Shown here: positions 8,340-20,056 of the stretch, one piece after another | How positions within the stretch are numbered: position 1 is the stretch's first letter | How the letters are laid out: each line of letters begins with the position of its first letter | DNA from: Campylobacter sp. CCS1377 | Lineage (GTDB): Bacteria > Campylobacterota > Campylobacteria > Campylobacterales > Campylobacteraceae | Reading direction: 5' to 3' | Assembly: GCF_040008265.1 (NCBI RefSeq) | Contig: NZ_CP155620.1 | Span: 1,302,001-1,366,000, forward strand | DNA: 64,000 nucleotides | Notes under the pieces: generated by a model | Told to the model about the DNA's origin: nothing | The model's database searches: none | What the model saw: the letters and a program-made list of their open reading frames with translations, nothing else | Made by a program: the position numbers and the translations under genes

Positions 8340-8500
8340 AAAATCAACCTTGTTTAAGTTTTGAAATTCAAATTATATAGTATGGATTTTAGAATTTCTA
8401 TTAAATTTTACATATTTTCGCAAATTCTTAGCTAAAATTAAACTGCAATTAACACTTTTTAAGATAGAATTTTAAGTTTATAAAAAATACAAGGAAAATT

Positions 8501-9985
8501 ATGATTACTTGGATGCAACGCCATAAGAAATATCTTGTTGTAACTATCTGGATTAGTGCAATAGCTTTTGTTGGAGCTGGATTCGTAAGCTGGGGAGCTT
8601 ATGATTTTAACTTAAACCGTAGTTCATCTGTAGCTCTTGTAGGAGAAGAGCCAATTAAAATTAAAGAATTTGAAAATAGATATCAAAATTTATATAGAAC
8701 ACGCAATGCTATTTACGAAGGGGCTTTGACTCCAGAGCGCGCAAAAGCCGAAAAACTTGATCTTATCGCCTTAAATAATCTTATTGAAGACAAACTTTTA
8801 CTTTCTTTTGCTAAGGATTTAGGTTTAAGCGTTAGCGAAGAAGAAATCATTCAAACCCTAAGCACAAAACAAGAATTTCAAAACGAAAAAGGACAATTTG
8901 ATAAAAATTTATACTATAAACTCTTAGAGCTTAATCAAATGAAAGCAAAGGAATTTGAGGCTTATTTAGCAAATGATATTTTACTTCAAAAATTAGCCCA
9001 AATTTTTAATATAAAATCTAGCGATGAAGAGCTTAAAATGATTACCTCTAGTTTTTATATGCAAGATATTTTGAGCATTGACGTTATTAATGCAAATTAC
9101 AACAATATTACTTTAGATGAAGAAAAATTAAAACCTACTTGGGAAAAATATAAAAATAATTTTACCACACAAAAAAGCTATGAAATTTCAACTTATTTTG
9201 TAAAAAATGATGAAATATCATACAATGAAGAAACCTTGAAACAATTTTATGAAAAAAACAAGCACAACTACAAAGACTTTAATGATAAAATTTTAAGCTT
9301 TGAACTTGCTATAGAAGATGTAAAAAAAGACTATGCATTAGAAGCAACCAAAACAAAGGCTAATCAAAATTATGTAGCTTTAAGAAAAAATGAGCTTAAT
9401 TTTCAAAATGATCTTAATATTACCCAAGAGAATACAGAATTTCCAATTGAGCAACTTGACAAAGCAAAAAACCAAGATATATTAAAACCTTTTGTTTACA
9501 AAGAAGGTTATATGATAGTTCGAGTTAATACTATTAATCCCGCAAGAGTTAAAACCTACGAAGAAGCCAAAGAAGAGCTTGTTCCCATATTTAAACAAGA
9601 ACAAGCAATGCTAAAATTAGAAGAACAAGCTAAACAAGCTTTAGAAAATTTTAATGGAAAAAATATAGGAACAGTAAGCAGAGACACGCAAAGGGACGCA
9701 AGAAGAGTTGGCAATGAAATTATGGATGATGCTGAATTTAGTATTTTCTTAATGAATGTTTTTAACTCGAAAGAAAACAAAGGCTATGTTTTACTTCCAA
9801 ATAAAGCTATACTTTATAAAATCAATAACCAAAAATTATTCAATGAAAACAAACTCGCAGAAAATAAAACAATGCTAGAAAATGCACTAAAAATCGTCAA
9901 AGAAGAACAAATTAAAAAAGACTTAATCATACAATTAAGAAAAAAATATCCTATTGAAATTTACTACAAAGGGAGTGAATCTTGA
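8501..9985 (+). CDS. PpiD-like membrane-anchored periplasmic peptidyl-prolyl isomerase/chaperone
   Basis: A 494-residue SurA-N/PpiD-type folding factor. Residues 11-33 make one transmembrane anchor (YLVVTIWISAIAFVGAGFV). Next comes the PpiD hallmark VALVGEEPIKIKEFENRYQ and a SurA-N-like helical domain to about residue 190. The later part, with FPIEQLDKAKNQDI and YEEAKEELVPIFKQEQA, is like the rotamase/C-terminal region of PpiD, though the catalytic residues are not obvious, so it may act mainly as a chaperone. It would help newly exported outer-membrane proteins to fold. Its last codons overlap the TTG start of ftsA by four bases, so a folding factor and division genes are translationally coupled. 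Confidence 0.82.
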   Translation: MITWMQRHKKYLVVTIWISAIAFVGAGFVSWGAYDFNLNRSSSVALVGEEPIKIKEFENRYQNLYRTRNAIYEGALTPERAKAEKLDLIALNNLIEDKLLLSFAKDLGLSVSEEEIIQTLSTKQEFQNEKGQFDKNLYYKLLELNQMKAKEFEAYLANDILLQKLAQIFNIKSSDEELKMITSSFYMQDILSIDVINANYNNITLDEEKLKPTWEKYKNNFTTQKSYEISTYFVKNDEISYNEETLKQFYEKNKHNYKDFNDKILSFELAIEDVKKDYALEATKTKANQNYVALRKNELNFQNDLNITQENTEFPIEQLDKAKNQDILKPFVYKEGYMIVRVNTINPARVKTYEEAKEELVPIFKQEQAMLKLEEQAKQALENFNGKNIGTVSRDTQRDARRVGNEIMDDAEFSIFLMNVFNSKENKGYVLLPNKAILYKINNQKLFNENKLAENKTMLENALKIVKEEQIKKDLIIQLRKKYPIEIYYKGSES

Positions 9986-11370
9986 ATATCTTAGGAATTG
10001 ATTTAGGCTCAACACAAACTTGTGCAATCTTGGCACAAAAAGATGAAGAAGGTTTAAAAGTTGTTGGCTTTGGGAAAGCTAAAACTAACGGTGTAAAAAA
10101 AGGTGCAATTACCAATATAGAACTTGCTTCTAAATCCATAGAAGAAGCAGTAAAAAATGCTCAAATGATGTCAGGACTCCACTATGATAGAGTTGTAGTT
10201 TCTATCTCAGGAGCTTATGCAAAAAGTGTTGATAGTGTTGGTGTTGTAAATATCCCAAATCATGAAATAGGCATACATGAAATTCACCGTGCTGTTATTA
10301 CCGCAAAGCATACAGCCAATCTTCCAAGCGGATATGATATCATCCATGTTTTGCCTTATAATTTCAAAGTCAACGATCTTGAACATGTAGATGATCCTTT
10401 GGGAATGAGCGGAAACCGTTTAGAAGTTTCAACTCATATTGTTATTTCGCAAGAATCACATATTAAAAACCTTAGAAAAGCCGTTGAACTTGCAGACTTA
10501 AGAGTGGATAATATTGTTTTATCTGGCTATGCATCAGCAATTGCGTGCTTAGATGAAAGCGAAAAAGAATTGGGCGCTGTACTTATTGATATGGGTGGAG
10601 CAATCTGCGATATGGTAGTTCATGCAGGAAATTCTATAAGATATAATGAATGCCTTCCAATAGGTTCAATAAATATCACTCAAGATCTTTCCATAGCCTT
10701 GCATACACCATTAAAAGAAGCGGAAAAAATCAAGCTTAATTATGCAAATTTAAGCCAACAAGCAAATTCTCTTATTAAGGTTCCTGCAATGGGAGATGAA
10801 AAAAGAGTTAATGATGTTACTATTGATGTTGTTTCTAATGTAATTTACGCAAGAACAGAAGAAACCTTAATGATACTTGCAAAAATGTTAAGCGACAATC
10901 ACTACGCTAATAACATAGGAGCGGGCATAGTATTAACAGGTGGAATGACAAAATTAGCCGGTTTGGATGAGTTGGCTCCTGCTATTTTCGATAATAAATC
11001 AGTAAGACTTGCAAGTGCTAGAAAAGATTTGATTATGGGTTTTGGTGAAATTTTTAGTGATCCTGAAAACACTTGCGCTATAGGATTATGCCTTTATGGA
11101 GCAGGATTTTTTACTCCTTATGAGCTAGATTCTAACGAGAAATTGCGCTACAAAGGTGAACCGGAAAATATCAATAAACAAATCAAACAAGAATTAATTA
11201 TTTCCCCAGAAATTAATCAAGATGAAACAAAAATTGAATTTTCTGATGAAATTGGTCCAGAAAATGATACAATAACAAGCAAAGAGCAATTAAAAATCAA
11301 CCACAACGATAAAGAAAAACAACCTAATGTCTTTTCAAAGCTGTGGAATAAAATAACAAATCAATTCTAA
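9982..11370 (+). CDS. ftsA: Cell division protein FtsA
   Basis: A 462-residue actin-fold ATPase that tethers FtsZ filaments to the membrane and recruits later division proteins. It shows NILGIDLGSTQTCAILA (phosphate 1), AVLIDMGGAICDMVV (phosphate 2), IVLTGGMTKLAGL (adenosine region), and the 1C insertion typical of FtsA between them. After about residue 385 the sequence becomes acidic and disordered, then ends in FSKLWNKITNQF, an amphipathic helix suited to membrane targeting. The start is TTG at 9982, overlapping the ppiD stop (TTGA), with GGGAG upstream. ftsZ follows after 12 bases. Confidence 0.93.
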   Translation: MNILGIDLGSTQTCAILAQKDEEGLKVVGFGKAKTNGVKKGAITNIELASKSIEEAVKNAQMMSGLHYDRVVVSISGAYAKSVDSVGVVNIPNHEIGIHEIHRAVITAKHTANLPSGYDIIHVLPYNFKVNDLEHVDDPLGMSGNRLEVSTHIVISQESHIKNLRKAVELADLRVDNIVLSGYASAIACLDESEKELGAVLIDMGGAICDMVVHAGNSIRYNECLPIGSINITQDLSIALHTPLKEAEKIKLNYANLSQQANSLIKVPAMGDEKRVNDVTIDVVSNVIYARTEETLMILAKMLSDNHYANNIGAGIVLTGGMTKLAGLDELAPAIFDNKSVRLASARKDLIMGFGEIFSDPENTCAIGLCLYGAGFFTPYELDSNEKLRYKGEPENINKQIKQELIISPEINQDETKIEFSDEIGPENDTITSKEQLKINHNDKEKQPNVFSKLWNKITNQF

Positions 11371-11382
11371 ATAGGAGATCAA

Positions 11383-12501
11383 ATGAGCGAATTTTCAGTT
11401 GAAGAAATGCAGCACACAAAAGGTGCAAAAATTAAAGTAATAGGCTGTGGTGGTGGTGGTGGAAATATGATAAACCACATGATAAAAATGGGACTTAACG
11501 ATCTTGATCTCATTGCAGCCAATACCGATGCTCAAGCGATATCAAATTCTTTAGCAAAAACAAAAATTCAATTAGGAGAAAAGAAAACAAAAGGACTAGG
11601 TGCTGGTATGCTTCCTGAAATAGGTGCTGAAAGCGCTAGAGAAAGTTTTGAAGAAATCAAAGCTAGTCTTAGTCAAAGCGATATTGTCTTTATTGCTTCA
11701 GGATTTGGCGGTGGCACTGGAACAGGTGCAACTCCTATCATAGCTCAAGCAGCGAAAGAAATTGGCGCCCTAACCGTTTCTGTGATTACCATGCCTTTTT
11801 CTTTTGAAGGAAAACAAAGAAAAAAACTTGCTGAAAATGGTTTAGCTGAACTTAAAAAGGAAAGCGATTCTATCCTTGTTATTCAAAACGAAAAACTTTT
11901 AAGCATTATTGATAAAAAAGCAGGGATTAAGGATGCTTTTAAACTTGTAGATGATATTTTAGCACGTGCTGTAAAAGGCATGGTTTCTATACTTTTAGAC
12001 AATGGCGATATTAATGTTGACTTTGCTGATGTTAGAACAATCATGAGTCATCGCGGACTTGCTCTTATGGGTGTAGGAAGCGCAAATGGGGAAAATGCCA
12101 TCGAAGAAGCTTTATCAAATGCCATTCATTCTCCTTTACTTGATGGTATGGATATTAAAGGCGCAAGAGGGGTAATTTTGCATTTTAAAACAAGTTCTAA
12201 TTGTTCTTTAATAGAAATTTCAGCTGCTGCAGCTAGCATAGAAGAAATCGTTGATGAAAATGCAAAAATCATTTTTGGTTCTACAACCGATGATAGCATG
12301 GAAGATAGGGTTGAAGTAACTATCATTGCTACAGGTTTTGAAGATAAAAGCGAAAATTCAGAAAAACATTCATTAAAAGAAGAAAATGCTGAAAAAAATA
12401 CCAGCTATCTGAATAGCTTTAAAAAAGCTAGTGGTGGTTTTGATGAGGAAGTGGTTAATCATTTGGAAACCCCTGCTTTTTTACGCCGCCAAATGGATTA
12501 A
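11383..12501 (+). CDS. ftsZ: Cell division protein FtsZ
   Basis: A 372-residue tubulin-like GTPase that polymerises into the Z ring. The T1 region reads IKVIGCGGGGGNMINHM, the tubulin signature is GFGGGTGTGATP near residue 110, and NVDFADVRTIM is the synergy-loop region. The C-terminus holds a variable linker (about 325-358) and the conserved tail TPAFLRRQMD, which binds FtsA and other tethers. The TAGGAGATCA leader gives a strong ribosome binding site. A hairpin terminator follows directly. Confidence 0.97.
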   Translation: MSEFSVEEMQHTKGAKIKVIGCGGGGGNMINHMIKMGLNDLDLIAANTDAQAISNSLAKTKIQLGEKKTKGLGAGMLPEIGAESARESFEEIKASLSQSDIVFIASGFGGGTGTGATPIIAQAAKEIGALTVSVITMPFSFEGKQRKKLAENGLAELKKESDSILVIQNEKLLSIIDKKAGIKDAFKLVDDILARAVKGMVSILLDNGDINVDFADVRTIMSHRGLALMGVGSANGENAIEEALSNAIHSPLLDGMDIKGARGVILHFKTSSNCSLIEISAAAASIEEIVDENAKIIFGSTTDDSMEDRVEVTIIATGFEDKSENSEKHSLKEENAEKNTSYLNSFKKASGGFDEEVVNHLETPAFLRRQMD

Positions 12502-12529
12502 TTAAAAAGGCTTTATCGCCTTTTTAATT
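12500..12529 (+). terminator. Intrinsic terminator after ftsZ
   Basis: Twelve-base arms AATTAAAAAGGC (12500-12511) and GCCTTTTTAATT (12518-12529) surround a six-base loop. The hairpin begins inside the ftsZ stop region and also covers the stop codon of the convergent pseudogene, so it can work in both directions. Confidence 0.8.
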
Positions 12530-13777
12530 TTCTAAAACATTAAAATTCTCAATTTCATTTCTTATTTTTTCAAGCTTTTGTTCATCAACTTTCTCGCCTT
12601 TAACCTTTGCTATGCTTAATTTTAAATTTTCAAGCATATTGCTTTTAAGCTCTTCTTATCTAGGGCTTTGATATTAAAATTCACTTTTTGCTCTTGCAAA
12701 TCTTGTAAGGTATGAATTTTTCAATGCCTTTTAAAGCACCAAAGCGAGTTTTTTGCTCATTATAATTATCAGCAAGCAAGACAACAGGTATACCCATAGC
12801 CGTACAAGGGCTAGCACAATGCAAAGCAATTGCAATGACTAATTTTGCTTCATTTTCATATCTTTTCAGCAAAGCCTTTATTTGCTCATAAAATTCTTTT
12901 TCGTTAGCCAAAGCACTTCTAACGCCTTTTTGGTTAATCCGCTCAGCATTTTGGAGTAATTCCTTAGGTAAATATTACAAATAACTATCTGGGACATTGA
13001 CCAAAAAAACTTTATTTTGCAAATTTGTAGTTTTTCTTTTTGGCAAAGTAAGAATTAAGCAGCACGACAAATAAGATTTTAAACCTAAATTTTTACAAAA
13101 ATCCAAAGTAAAGTCATCTCTGCAGCCTATTTCCTTATCTTTAAAATGCTCTGGATTTATAGCTAAAAATTGTCTTAAAAAATTTTATGTTCCACCTGTA
13201 AAATGCGTTGCAATAAAAACGCTTAAAACACTTGAGTTAGGTATGAAAGATTTTTTCCTTGCAAAATAGGCTTGCATAATTGCAATACCCCCCCCCCATT
13301 ATAAAAGGAAAAATTATCACGATCAAAAAATTCATAAGTGAAATTTTGCTCTATTTTATCAAGAGCCTTTTTTACAGCAAAAGTTTGAACATAATCACCC
13401 AAATTTCTAAAGCTACTTCTGATATGATCGCTATATTCAAAAAGTATATAATGAGAAAGATTGCTCGTTTTTGGCAGAGTTTGTCTTTGAGAAAGAAATT
13501 CCAAAGTTCTTGCCATTTCCATATTTGCTAAACTTGCTTGGATATCTCGAATTCTTTTATCCACAAGTTCAATTTGGGCTTTTAAAGCCTTTATTTCTTC
13601 TTTATTTTCGCCCAAACACTCTTGAAATTTTTGCGAATTTTGACTTTGTTCTTCTTTTAAAGAAATCATTTCTTTTGATATGGGCTTAATTTCTTACATC
13701 AAAGGCTTAAATTCCTTTAAAGCGCGCGAAATACCTGTAATGTATTTATCTCTCAATTCCATTAATTTTTTCTTCAT
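12524..13777 (-). pseudogene. Polysaccharide pyruvyl transferase, decayed
   Basis: Conceptual repair gives a protein of about 410 residues: an N-terminal coiled coil (KKKLMELRDKYITGIS onward), then a pyruvyl transferase domain with NLGDYVQTFAVKKAL, FFDRDNFSFYNGGG, IMQAYFARKKSFIP and VFIATHFTGGT. Further on come INPEHFKDKEIGCRDDF, ALHCASPCTAMGIPVVLLAD and FGALKGIEKFIP. Lesions seen on the coding strand are in-frame TAA codons at 13696-13694, 13187-13185 and 12977-12975. A G10 tract (13297-13288) is out of frame; eight or eleven G would restore it. At least two further frameshifts occur near 12712-12705 and 12660. The start ATG at 13777-13775 follows AAGGATAAGA and lies just after the Spx/ArsC-like gene. 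The family adds pyruvate ketals, or acts in related ways, on surface sugars. No function is expected now. Confidence 0.85.
13288..13297. repeat. Homopolymeric C10/G10 tract in pyruvyl transferase pseudogene
   Basis: Ten C on the plus strand, ten G on the coding strand, within the FYNGGG motif. At ten the downstream frame is wrong; the family motif IMQAYFA resumes only in the frame given by eight or eleven. This is a former phase-variation switch in a gene that has since collected stop codons. Confidence 0.9.
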
Positions 13778-13779
13778 TC

Positions 13780-14121
13780 TTATCCTTTAAAATCTAAATT
13801 TTCATATTCTTTACCAATAAAAATTTTTCCCTCTTTTTCAACAACTGGTCTTTTTATCGTGCTTAAATTTGACATAACGATTTTTTTTAATTCCTCTTTA
13901 TCCAAAGTTTGAATTTTTTCCTTATTTAAACCCAGTTTTTTAGCACTTGTTCCAGCACTATTAATAAGCTCTATAAAACTTCTCTTTTCAAGCCAAGAAT
14001 TTAAGATACTCTCATCAATTTTTTTAATATCTAAAAATTCAAAGCCAATACCTTTATTTTTAAAAAATTCAAGTCCTTTTTGGACGCTATTGCAATTTTT
14101 AATACCATAAATTTTTATCAT
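13780..14121 (-). CDS. ArsC/Spx-family protein
   Basis: A 113-residue thioredoxin-fold protein of the ArsC/Spx/YffB family. It opens [19 protein letters not shown], with a single Cys11 in KNCNSV instead of a CxxC pair. The middle holds the Spx/YffB segment [17 protein letters not shown] type ([16 protein letters not shown]). Near the end [14 protein letters not shown] carries the conserved RPVV box. Members act as arsenate reductases, RNA polymerase regulators or glutathione-dependent reductases; which applies cannot be told. It overlaps the upstream DAHP synthase stop by four bases, so the two are cotranscribed, as in C. jejuni. Confidence 0.82.
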   Translation of the reverse strand: MIKIYGIKNCNSVQKGLEFFKNKGIGFEFLDIKKIDESILNSWLEKRSFIELINSAGTSAKKLGLNKEKIQTLDKEELKKIVMSNLSTIKRPVVEKEGKIFIGKEYENLDFKG

Positions 14122-15461
14122 ACTCTAGCCTTTTTTACTAAATCTGCAATCAAAAATGCAAGCTCTAAAGCCTGATCTGCATTTAATCTTGGATCACACT
14201 GGGTCTCATAACGCTCATTTAAGCTTTCTTGAGTAATATTAAAACTTCCGCCAACACATTCTGTTACATCTTGTCCAGTCATTTCCAAATGTACGCCACC
14301 AGGATAAAAGCCCTCGCTCATAGAAATTTCAAAAAACATTCTTACTTCTTGCATCACTTTTTCAAATTCGCGTGTTTTAAACTTCCCTGCTTTGACTGTG
14401 TTTCCATGCATTGGATCTATACTATAAATGATATTTAAACCTTCTTTTTTAAGCTCTTTATAAAGCGAAGTTAAACCAGAGGCGATTTTATCTGCACCCA
14501 TTCTTATGATGATATTTAGTCTGCCTTCTTCATTATTTGGATTTAAAGCCTGCGAAAGTTTTATGATGTCTTGTGCTGTTGCATTGGGGCCGATTTTCAC
14601 TCCTATAGGATTTTTAACCCCGCTTAAAAAATGCACATGTGCTTCATCTACATCACGAGTTCGCTCACCTATCCAAAGCATATGAGCTGAACAATCATAA
14701 ATTTCATTTGTCAAGCTATCTACCCTTGTTAAAGCTTCTTCATAAGGTAAAAGCAAAGCTTCGTGCGAAGTATAAAATGCCGTTTGTCTAAGACTTGGGA
14801 TATTATGAGAACTAAGCCCGCAAGCTTCCATAAAGGCTAATGCTTGAGTGATTTGCTCACTTAAAGCATCGTATTTATTGGCCAATTCTTTTTTATTTAA
14901 AAAACCCAAATTCCAACGATGCACTTCGTGCAAATCCGCTAAACCTCCATTAGCAAAGCCCCTAAGTAAATTCAGTGTAGTTGCACTTTGATAGTAAGCT
15001 TCTAACATTCTTTTAGGATCAGCCACTCTAGCTTGCTCACTAAATTCAAAACCGTTGATGATATCGCCTCTATAACTTGGAAGTTTTTTTCCATCAATTT
15101 CTTCATAATCAGAACTTCTTGGTTTAGCAAATTGCCCCGCCATACGACCAACTTTGACTATAGGACAGCCTCCAGCAAAAGTTAAAACTATAGCCATTTG
15201 CAACAATACCTTAAACATATCTCTAATATTAACTGCTCCAAAATTTGCAAAACTTTCAGCACAATCGCCCCCTTGAAGCAAAAAGGCTTGTTTGCGCGAA
15301 ACCTTAGTTAGATCTTCTTTTAAATTTCTTACCTCACCTGCAAAAACCAAAGGTGGCAATTTTTCCAACTTATCTAAAGTATTTTGAAGTTCTATGGCAT
15401 TAGGATAAATAGGCTGTTGTTTGATATTATAATTTTTCCAAGAATCTTTTTTCCAAGTCAT
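14118..15461 (-). CDS. aroG: Class II 3-deoxy-D-arabino-heptulosonate-7-phosphate (DAHP) synthase
   Basis: A 447-residue enzyme that condenses phosphoenolpyruvate and erythrose-4-phosphate, the entry step of the shikimate pathway for aromatic amino acids. It is of the class II (plant and mycobacterial) type. Evidence includes the N-terminal [19 protein letters not shown], the metal-site segment [26 protein letters not shown], and [14 protein letters not shown]. The C-terminal parts [12 protein letters not shown] and [18 protein letters not shown] are also diagnostic. Length is normal for the class. It lies 56 bases after a ppx/gppA gene on the same strand and overlaps the Spx-like gene downstream. 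Confidence 0.93.
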   Translation of the reverse strand: MTWKKDSWKNYNIKQQPIYPNAIELQNTLDKLEKLPPLVFAGEVRNLKEDLTKVSRKQAFLLQGGDCAESFANFGAVNIRDMFKVLLQMAIVLTFAGGCPIVKVGRMAGQFAKPRSSDYEEIDGKKLPSYRGDIINGFEFSEQARVADPKRMLEAYYQSATTLNLLRGFANGGLADLHEVHRWNLGFLNKKELANKYDALSEQITQALAFMEACGLSSHNIPSLRQTAFYTSHEALLLPYEEALTRVDSLTNEIYDCSAHMLWIGERTRDVDEAHVHFLSGVKNPIGVKIGPNATAQDIIKLSQALNPNNEEGRLNIIIRMGADKIASGLTSLYKELKKEGLNIIYSIDPMHGNTVKAGKFKTREFEKVMQEVRMFFEISMSEGFYPGGVHLEMTGQDVTECVGGSFNITQESLNERYETQCDPRLNADQALELAFLIADLVKKARV

Positions 15462-15517
15462 TTTTCATCCTTAAATATATTTATAATAAAGAATTGATTG
15501 TATTAAAAAAAATATTA

Positions 15518-16513
15518 TCAAATACTTAAGTTTCTAAGTCCTGCGATACAAATTCCTTCTCTTAAACCCTCATCAATAACTATAAATTTTTGCCTATTAT
15601 AAAGAGCATAAAAAAGAAAACACCCCGCAACAAGATAATTTTTTCGGTTTTTTCCAACCCAAATTTGAGCTTTATGTTCTGGCATATGCCAAAGTTTTAT
15701 CCCGTAATTTAAAAAATCTTGCAAGAAAATTTTTTTTCCATTAATTCTACTCGCTTGATAATTTTCGTAACTCATTTTCATTTTCATCGAAAGCAAACTT
15801 GTGGGAAGTCCAGAATTTAACACTATGTTTTTTCCTTTAAACTTACTTAAATGTCTTTGAGCGTGCATAACTTCATCAAAAGCTAAAAATGCAAGTTTTT
15901 TAAGCATTTTGTCTTTAATTAAAAAATGTAAAATAAATTTTTTATCCCTACTTTTATTTAGAGTATTTTTTTTGAATTTTTCTAACATTTTTTTGGAAAA
16001 ATTTAAATGATTTGAGAAGGAATTTGTTTTATTTCTAATAGCTTTTTCATAAAAAGTAATGATGCCAAATTCAAAACTTCTAAATAGCTCATCAAAAGAA
16101 AGCTCACAAGATCCACCACCTAAATCACAAAAAGCCTTTTGTTTGCTTGAAATATTTAATTTTCTCAAACCCTCTTTCATACCTAAAATACTAAGTTTTG
16201 CTTCTGTTTTTTCGTCAATGATTTTAATTTTTAGCCCAAATTCTTCCCAAATTTCTTTGCAAATTTCACTGGCATTTTTTGCTTTTCGAAAAGCAGCTGT
16301 TGCGCAGACCTTAGCATTTTTTAAATCATAACCCTTTATAAGCAAATCTTTTAAAGCATTTTTTAAATTTAAAATAGCCTCAGAGCCTATATTACTACTT
16401 TTGTTAAGATCTTTAGCAGCACCTATAATATATTCAACTTCTTTGATTTTATTGAAATTTTCATCCATCAAAACAGCACGCAAAGTATTAGAACCAAGAT
16501 CAATTCCAAGCAT
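15518..16513 (-). CDS. Ppx/GppA-family phosphatase
   Basis: A 331-residue member of the exopolyphosphatase / guanosine pentaphosphatase family, an actin-like fold that hydrolyses polyphosphate or pppGpp. It opens MLGIDLGSNTLRAVLMD, with ATAAFRKAKNA, IIDEKTEAKLS and FCDLGGGSCELSFD in the usual order. It lacks the C-terminal HD-like half seen in long enterobacterial Ppx, which is common in epsilonproteobacteria. It is divergent from pdxJ over a 62-base gap. Polyphosphate and stringent-response roles are known for relatives in C. jejuni, but the substrate of this copy is not decided by the sequence. Confidence 0.85.
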   Translation of the reverse strand: MLGIDLGSNTLRAVLMDENFNKIKEVEYIIGAAKDLNKSSNIGSEAILNLKNALKDLLIKGYDLKNAKVCATAAFRKAKNASEICKEIWEEFGLKIKIIDEKTEAKLSILGMKEGLRKLNISSKQKAFCDLGGGSCELSFDELFRSFEFGIITFYEKAIRNKTNSFSNHLNFSKKMLEKFKKNTLNKSRDKKFILHFLIKDKMLKKLAFLAFDEVMHAQRHLSKFKGKNIVLNSGLPTSLLSMKMKMSYENYQASRINGKKIFLQDFLNYGIKLWHMPEHKAQIWVGKNRKNYLVAGCFLFYALYNRQKFIVIDEGLREGICIAGLRNLSI

Positions 16514-16542
16514 TATTATCCCTAAAAAGCAAATTTTTTAAG

Positions 16543-16548
16543 TATAAT
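16543..16548 (+). promoter_or_regulatory. pdxJ -10 box
   Basis: A perfect TATAAT preceded by a T-rich run (aaattttttaag) lies 27 bases before the pdxJ ATG. This is the usual Campylobacter promoter form without a -35 box. Confidence 0.55.
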
Positions 16549-16575
16549 AGCATAAAATATTTCAAGGATGTTTAA

Positions 16576-18502
<1,927 letters not shown>

Positions 18503-18523
18503 AATTTATTTAAAGGCTTTATT

Positions 18524-20047
18524 TTGTCAAAAGATAATCTTATTGCATTGTTTGTTTTTGTTATCAGCGTAGTTTGCTTTTCTATATGGGGTTATAATTA
18601 TATCAGCGGAAATTACCTATTGCTTTTTGCTTTAGCGGGGGTATTTGGGATTTTTATGGCGTTTAATATTGGGGGTAACGATGTTGCAAATTCTTTTGGC
18701 ACAAGTGTTGGCGCAAAAACCGTTACTATCAAACAAGCTCTAATCATCGCAGCGGTTTTTGAATTAAGCGGAGCAATATTTGCTGGTGGCGAAGTTACTA
18801 AAACTATACGCAGTGGCATTGTTGTTTTTCCAAATGACTTAAACCCAATGCTATTTGTCATCATTATGCTTTCAGCGTTGCTTAGTTCAGGAGTTTGGAT
18901 ATTTGTTGCTACAAAAAAAGGCTTACCTGTTTCAACCACACATAGTATAGTTGGAGGTATAGTTGGAGCTAGTATTATGATGGGAATATTTCAATTCAGC
19001 GGTGCACAAACTTTACAAATGGTCAATTGGAATGAGATTATAAAAATCATTCTAAGCTGGATTATTTCTCCTCTTTTAGGCGGAATAGTTGCCTACTTGA
19101 TTTATTCTTACATTCATAAAAACATACTTAAGCCTTCAGAAATCATTGATGACACTTTAAGAATTTTTAAAAAAAATAAAAAATATTTCAAAGATCAATA
19201 TTTTAATAATCTTAAACAAAAAACATACGAAGAACAAATTCAAGAATTAAGTGCCATTGTTCTAGACGAGGATGAAACCCAAAGTTTTTACAAAAACAAA
19301 CTTAAGGAATTTAAAGAAAAAGAAAGAAATATTGATGCCTTTTCAGCTTTAAGAAAACACATTCCTGTTGTAGGATGCGTCGGAGCAATGATTATTGCTT
19401 CGATGTTTTTATTTAAAGGCCTTAATAAGGTGAGTACCTTAGACATAGTGCAAAATACTTGGATAATTTTTATTATAGGCACTATTACTTATATTGTTAC
19501 TTATGCCATTATTAAAATTGTTAAAAAAACAGAATTAAATAAAACCATAGACAGAATTTTTTCTTGGTTTCAAATTTTTACCGCTTCGAGCTTTGCTTTT
19601 TCTCACGGCGCTAATGATATTGCAAATGCCTTAGGACCTTTTGCTGCAATCTTGGATGTATTAAAAAATCAAACCATAAATCCTACTTCTCCAGTTCCTT
19701 TAGCTGTTCTTATTATGTTTGGGGTATCTTTGGTTATTGGACTTTGGTTTCTAGGTAAAGAAGTTATTGCAACAGTGGGTTCAAAACTTGCAGAAATCAA
19801 GCCAACAACAGGTTTTAGCGCAGAACTTGGTGCTAGCATAGTTATACTTTTAGCCACTCAACTTGGAATTCCTGTTAGCTCAACACATATTTTAATCGGT
19901 GCAATTTTAGGCATAGGTTTTTATAACAAAAATGCTAATTGGAGCATGATGAAACCTATAGGTTTAGCATGGGTAATTACCTTGCCAGCTGCTGGCTTGA
20001 TGGCCGCTTTTGTTTTTATGGTATTTAAATTTATTCTAGGAATCTAA
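18524..20047 (+). CDS. pit: PiT-family inorganic phosphate permease
   Basis: A 507-residue inner-membrane carrier that takes up phosphate, probably with a divalent metal and protons. Two inverted halves carry the family signature: FNIGGNDVANSFGTSVGAKT near residue 47, and SHGANDIANALGPFAAI near residue 360. STTHSIVGGIVGASIMMG and SSTHILIGAILGIG are the matching second motifs of each half. About ten to twelve hydrophobic segments are present, with a hydrophilic loop at about 205-280. The start is a TTG after AAGGC, 22 bases after pdxA, so it may be cotranscribed with the B6 genes. A sulfate role is less likely. Confidence 0.88.
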   Translation: MSKDNLIALFVFVISVVCFSIWGYNYISGNYLLLFALAGVFGIFMAFNIGGNDVANSFGTSVGAKTVTIKQALIIAAVFELSGAIFAGGEVTKTIRSGIVVFPNDLNPMLFVIIMLSALLSSGVWIFVATKKGLPVSTTHSIVGGIVGASIMMGIFQFSGAQTLQMVNWNEIIKIILSWIISPLLGGIVAYLIYSYIHKNILKPSEIIDDTLRIFKKNKKYFKDQYFNNLKQKTYEEQIQELSAIVLDEDETQSFYKNKLKEFKEKERNIDAFSALRKHIPVVGCVGAMIIASMFLFKGLNKVSTLDIVQNTWIIFIIGTITYIVTYAIIKIVKKTELNKTIDRIFSWFQIFTASSFAFSHGANDIANALGPFAAILDVLKNQTINPTSPVPLAVLIMFGVSLVIGLWFLGKEVIATVGSKLAEIKPTTGFSAELGASIVILLATQLGIPVSSTHILIGAILGIGFYNKNANWSMMKPIGLAWVITLPAAGLMAAFVFMVFKFILGI

Positions 20048-20056
20048 TTTTCCTAG
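20036..20056 (+). terminator. Terminator hairpin between pit and selU
   Basis: Arms CTAGGAA (20036-20042) and TTCCTAG (20050-20056) with a seven-base loop span the pit stop codon, followed by a T-rich run on the plus strand. The convergent selU gene stops at the next base, so it may serve both. Confidence 0.5.

Noticed and set aside
12681-12911. A 76-residue fragment as an independent gene
   Set aside because: Its content (ALHCASPCTAMG, FGALKGIEKFIP) is the C-terminal part of the broken pyruvyl transferase; no separate start signal is evident.
13280-13689. Two plus-strand frames over the pyruvyl transferase pseudogene
   Set aside because: They are antisense shadows of the coiled-coil and N-terminal domain; no family motif is present.
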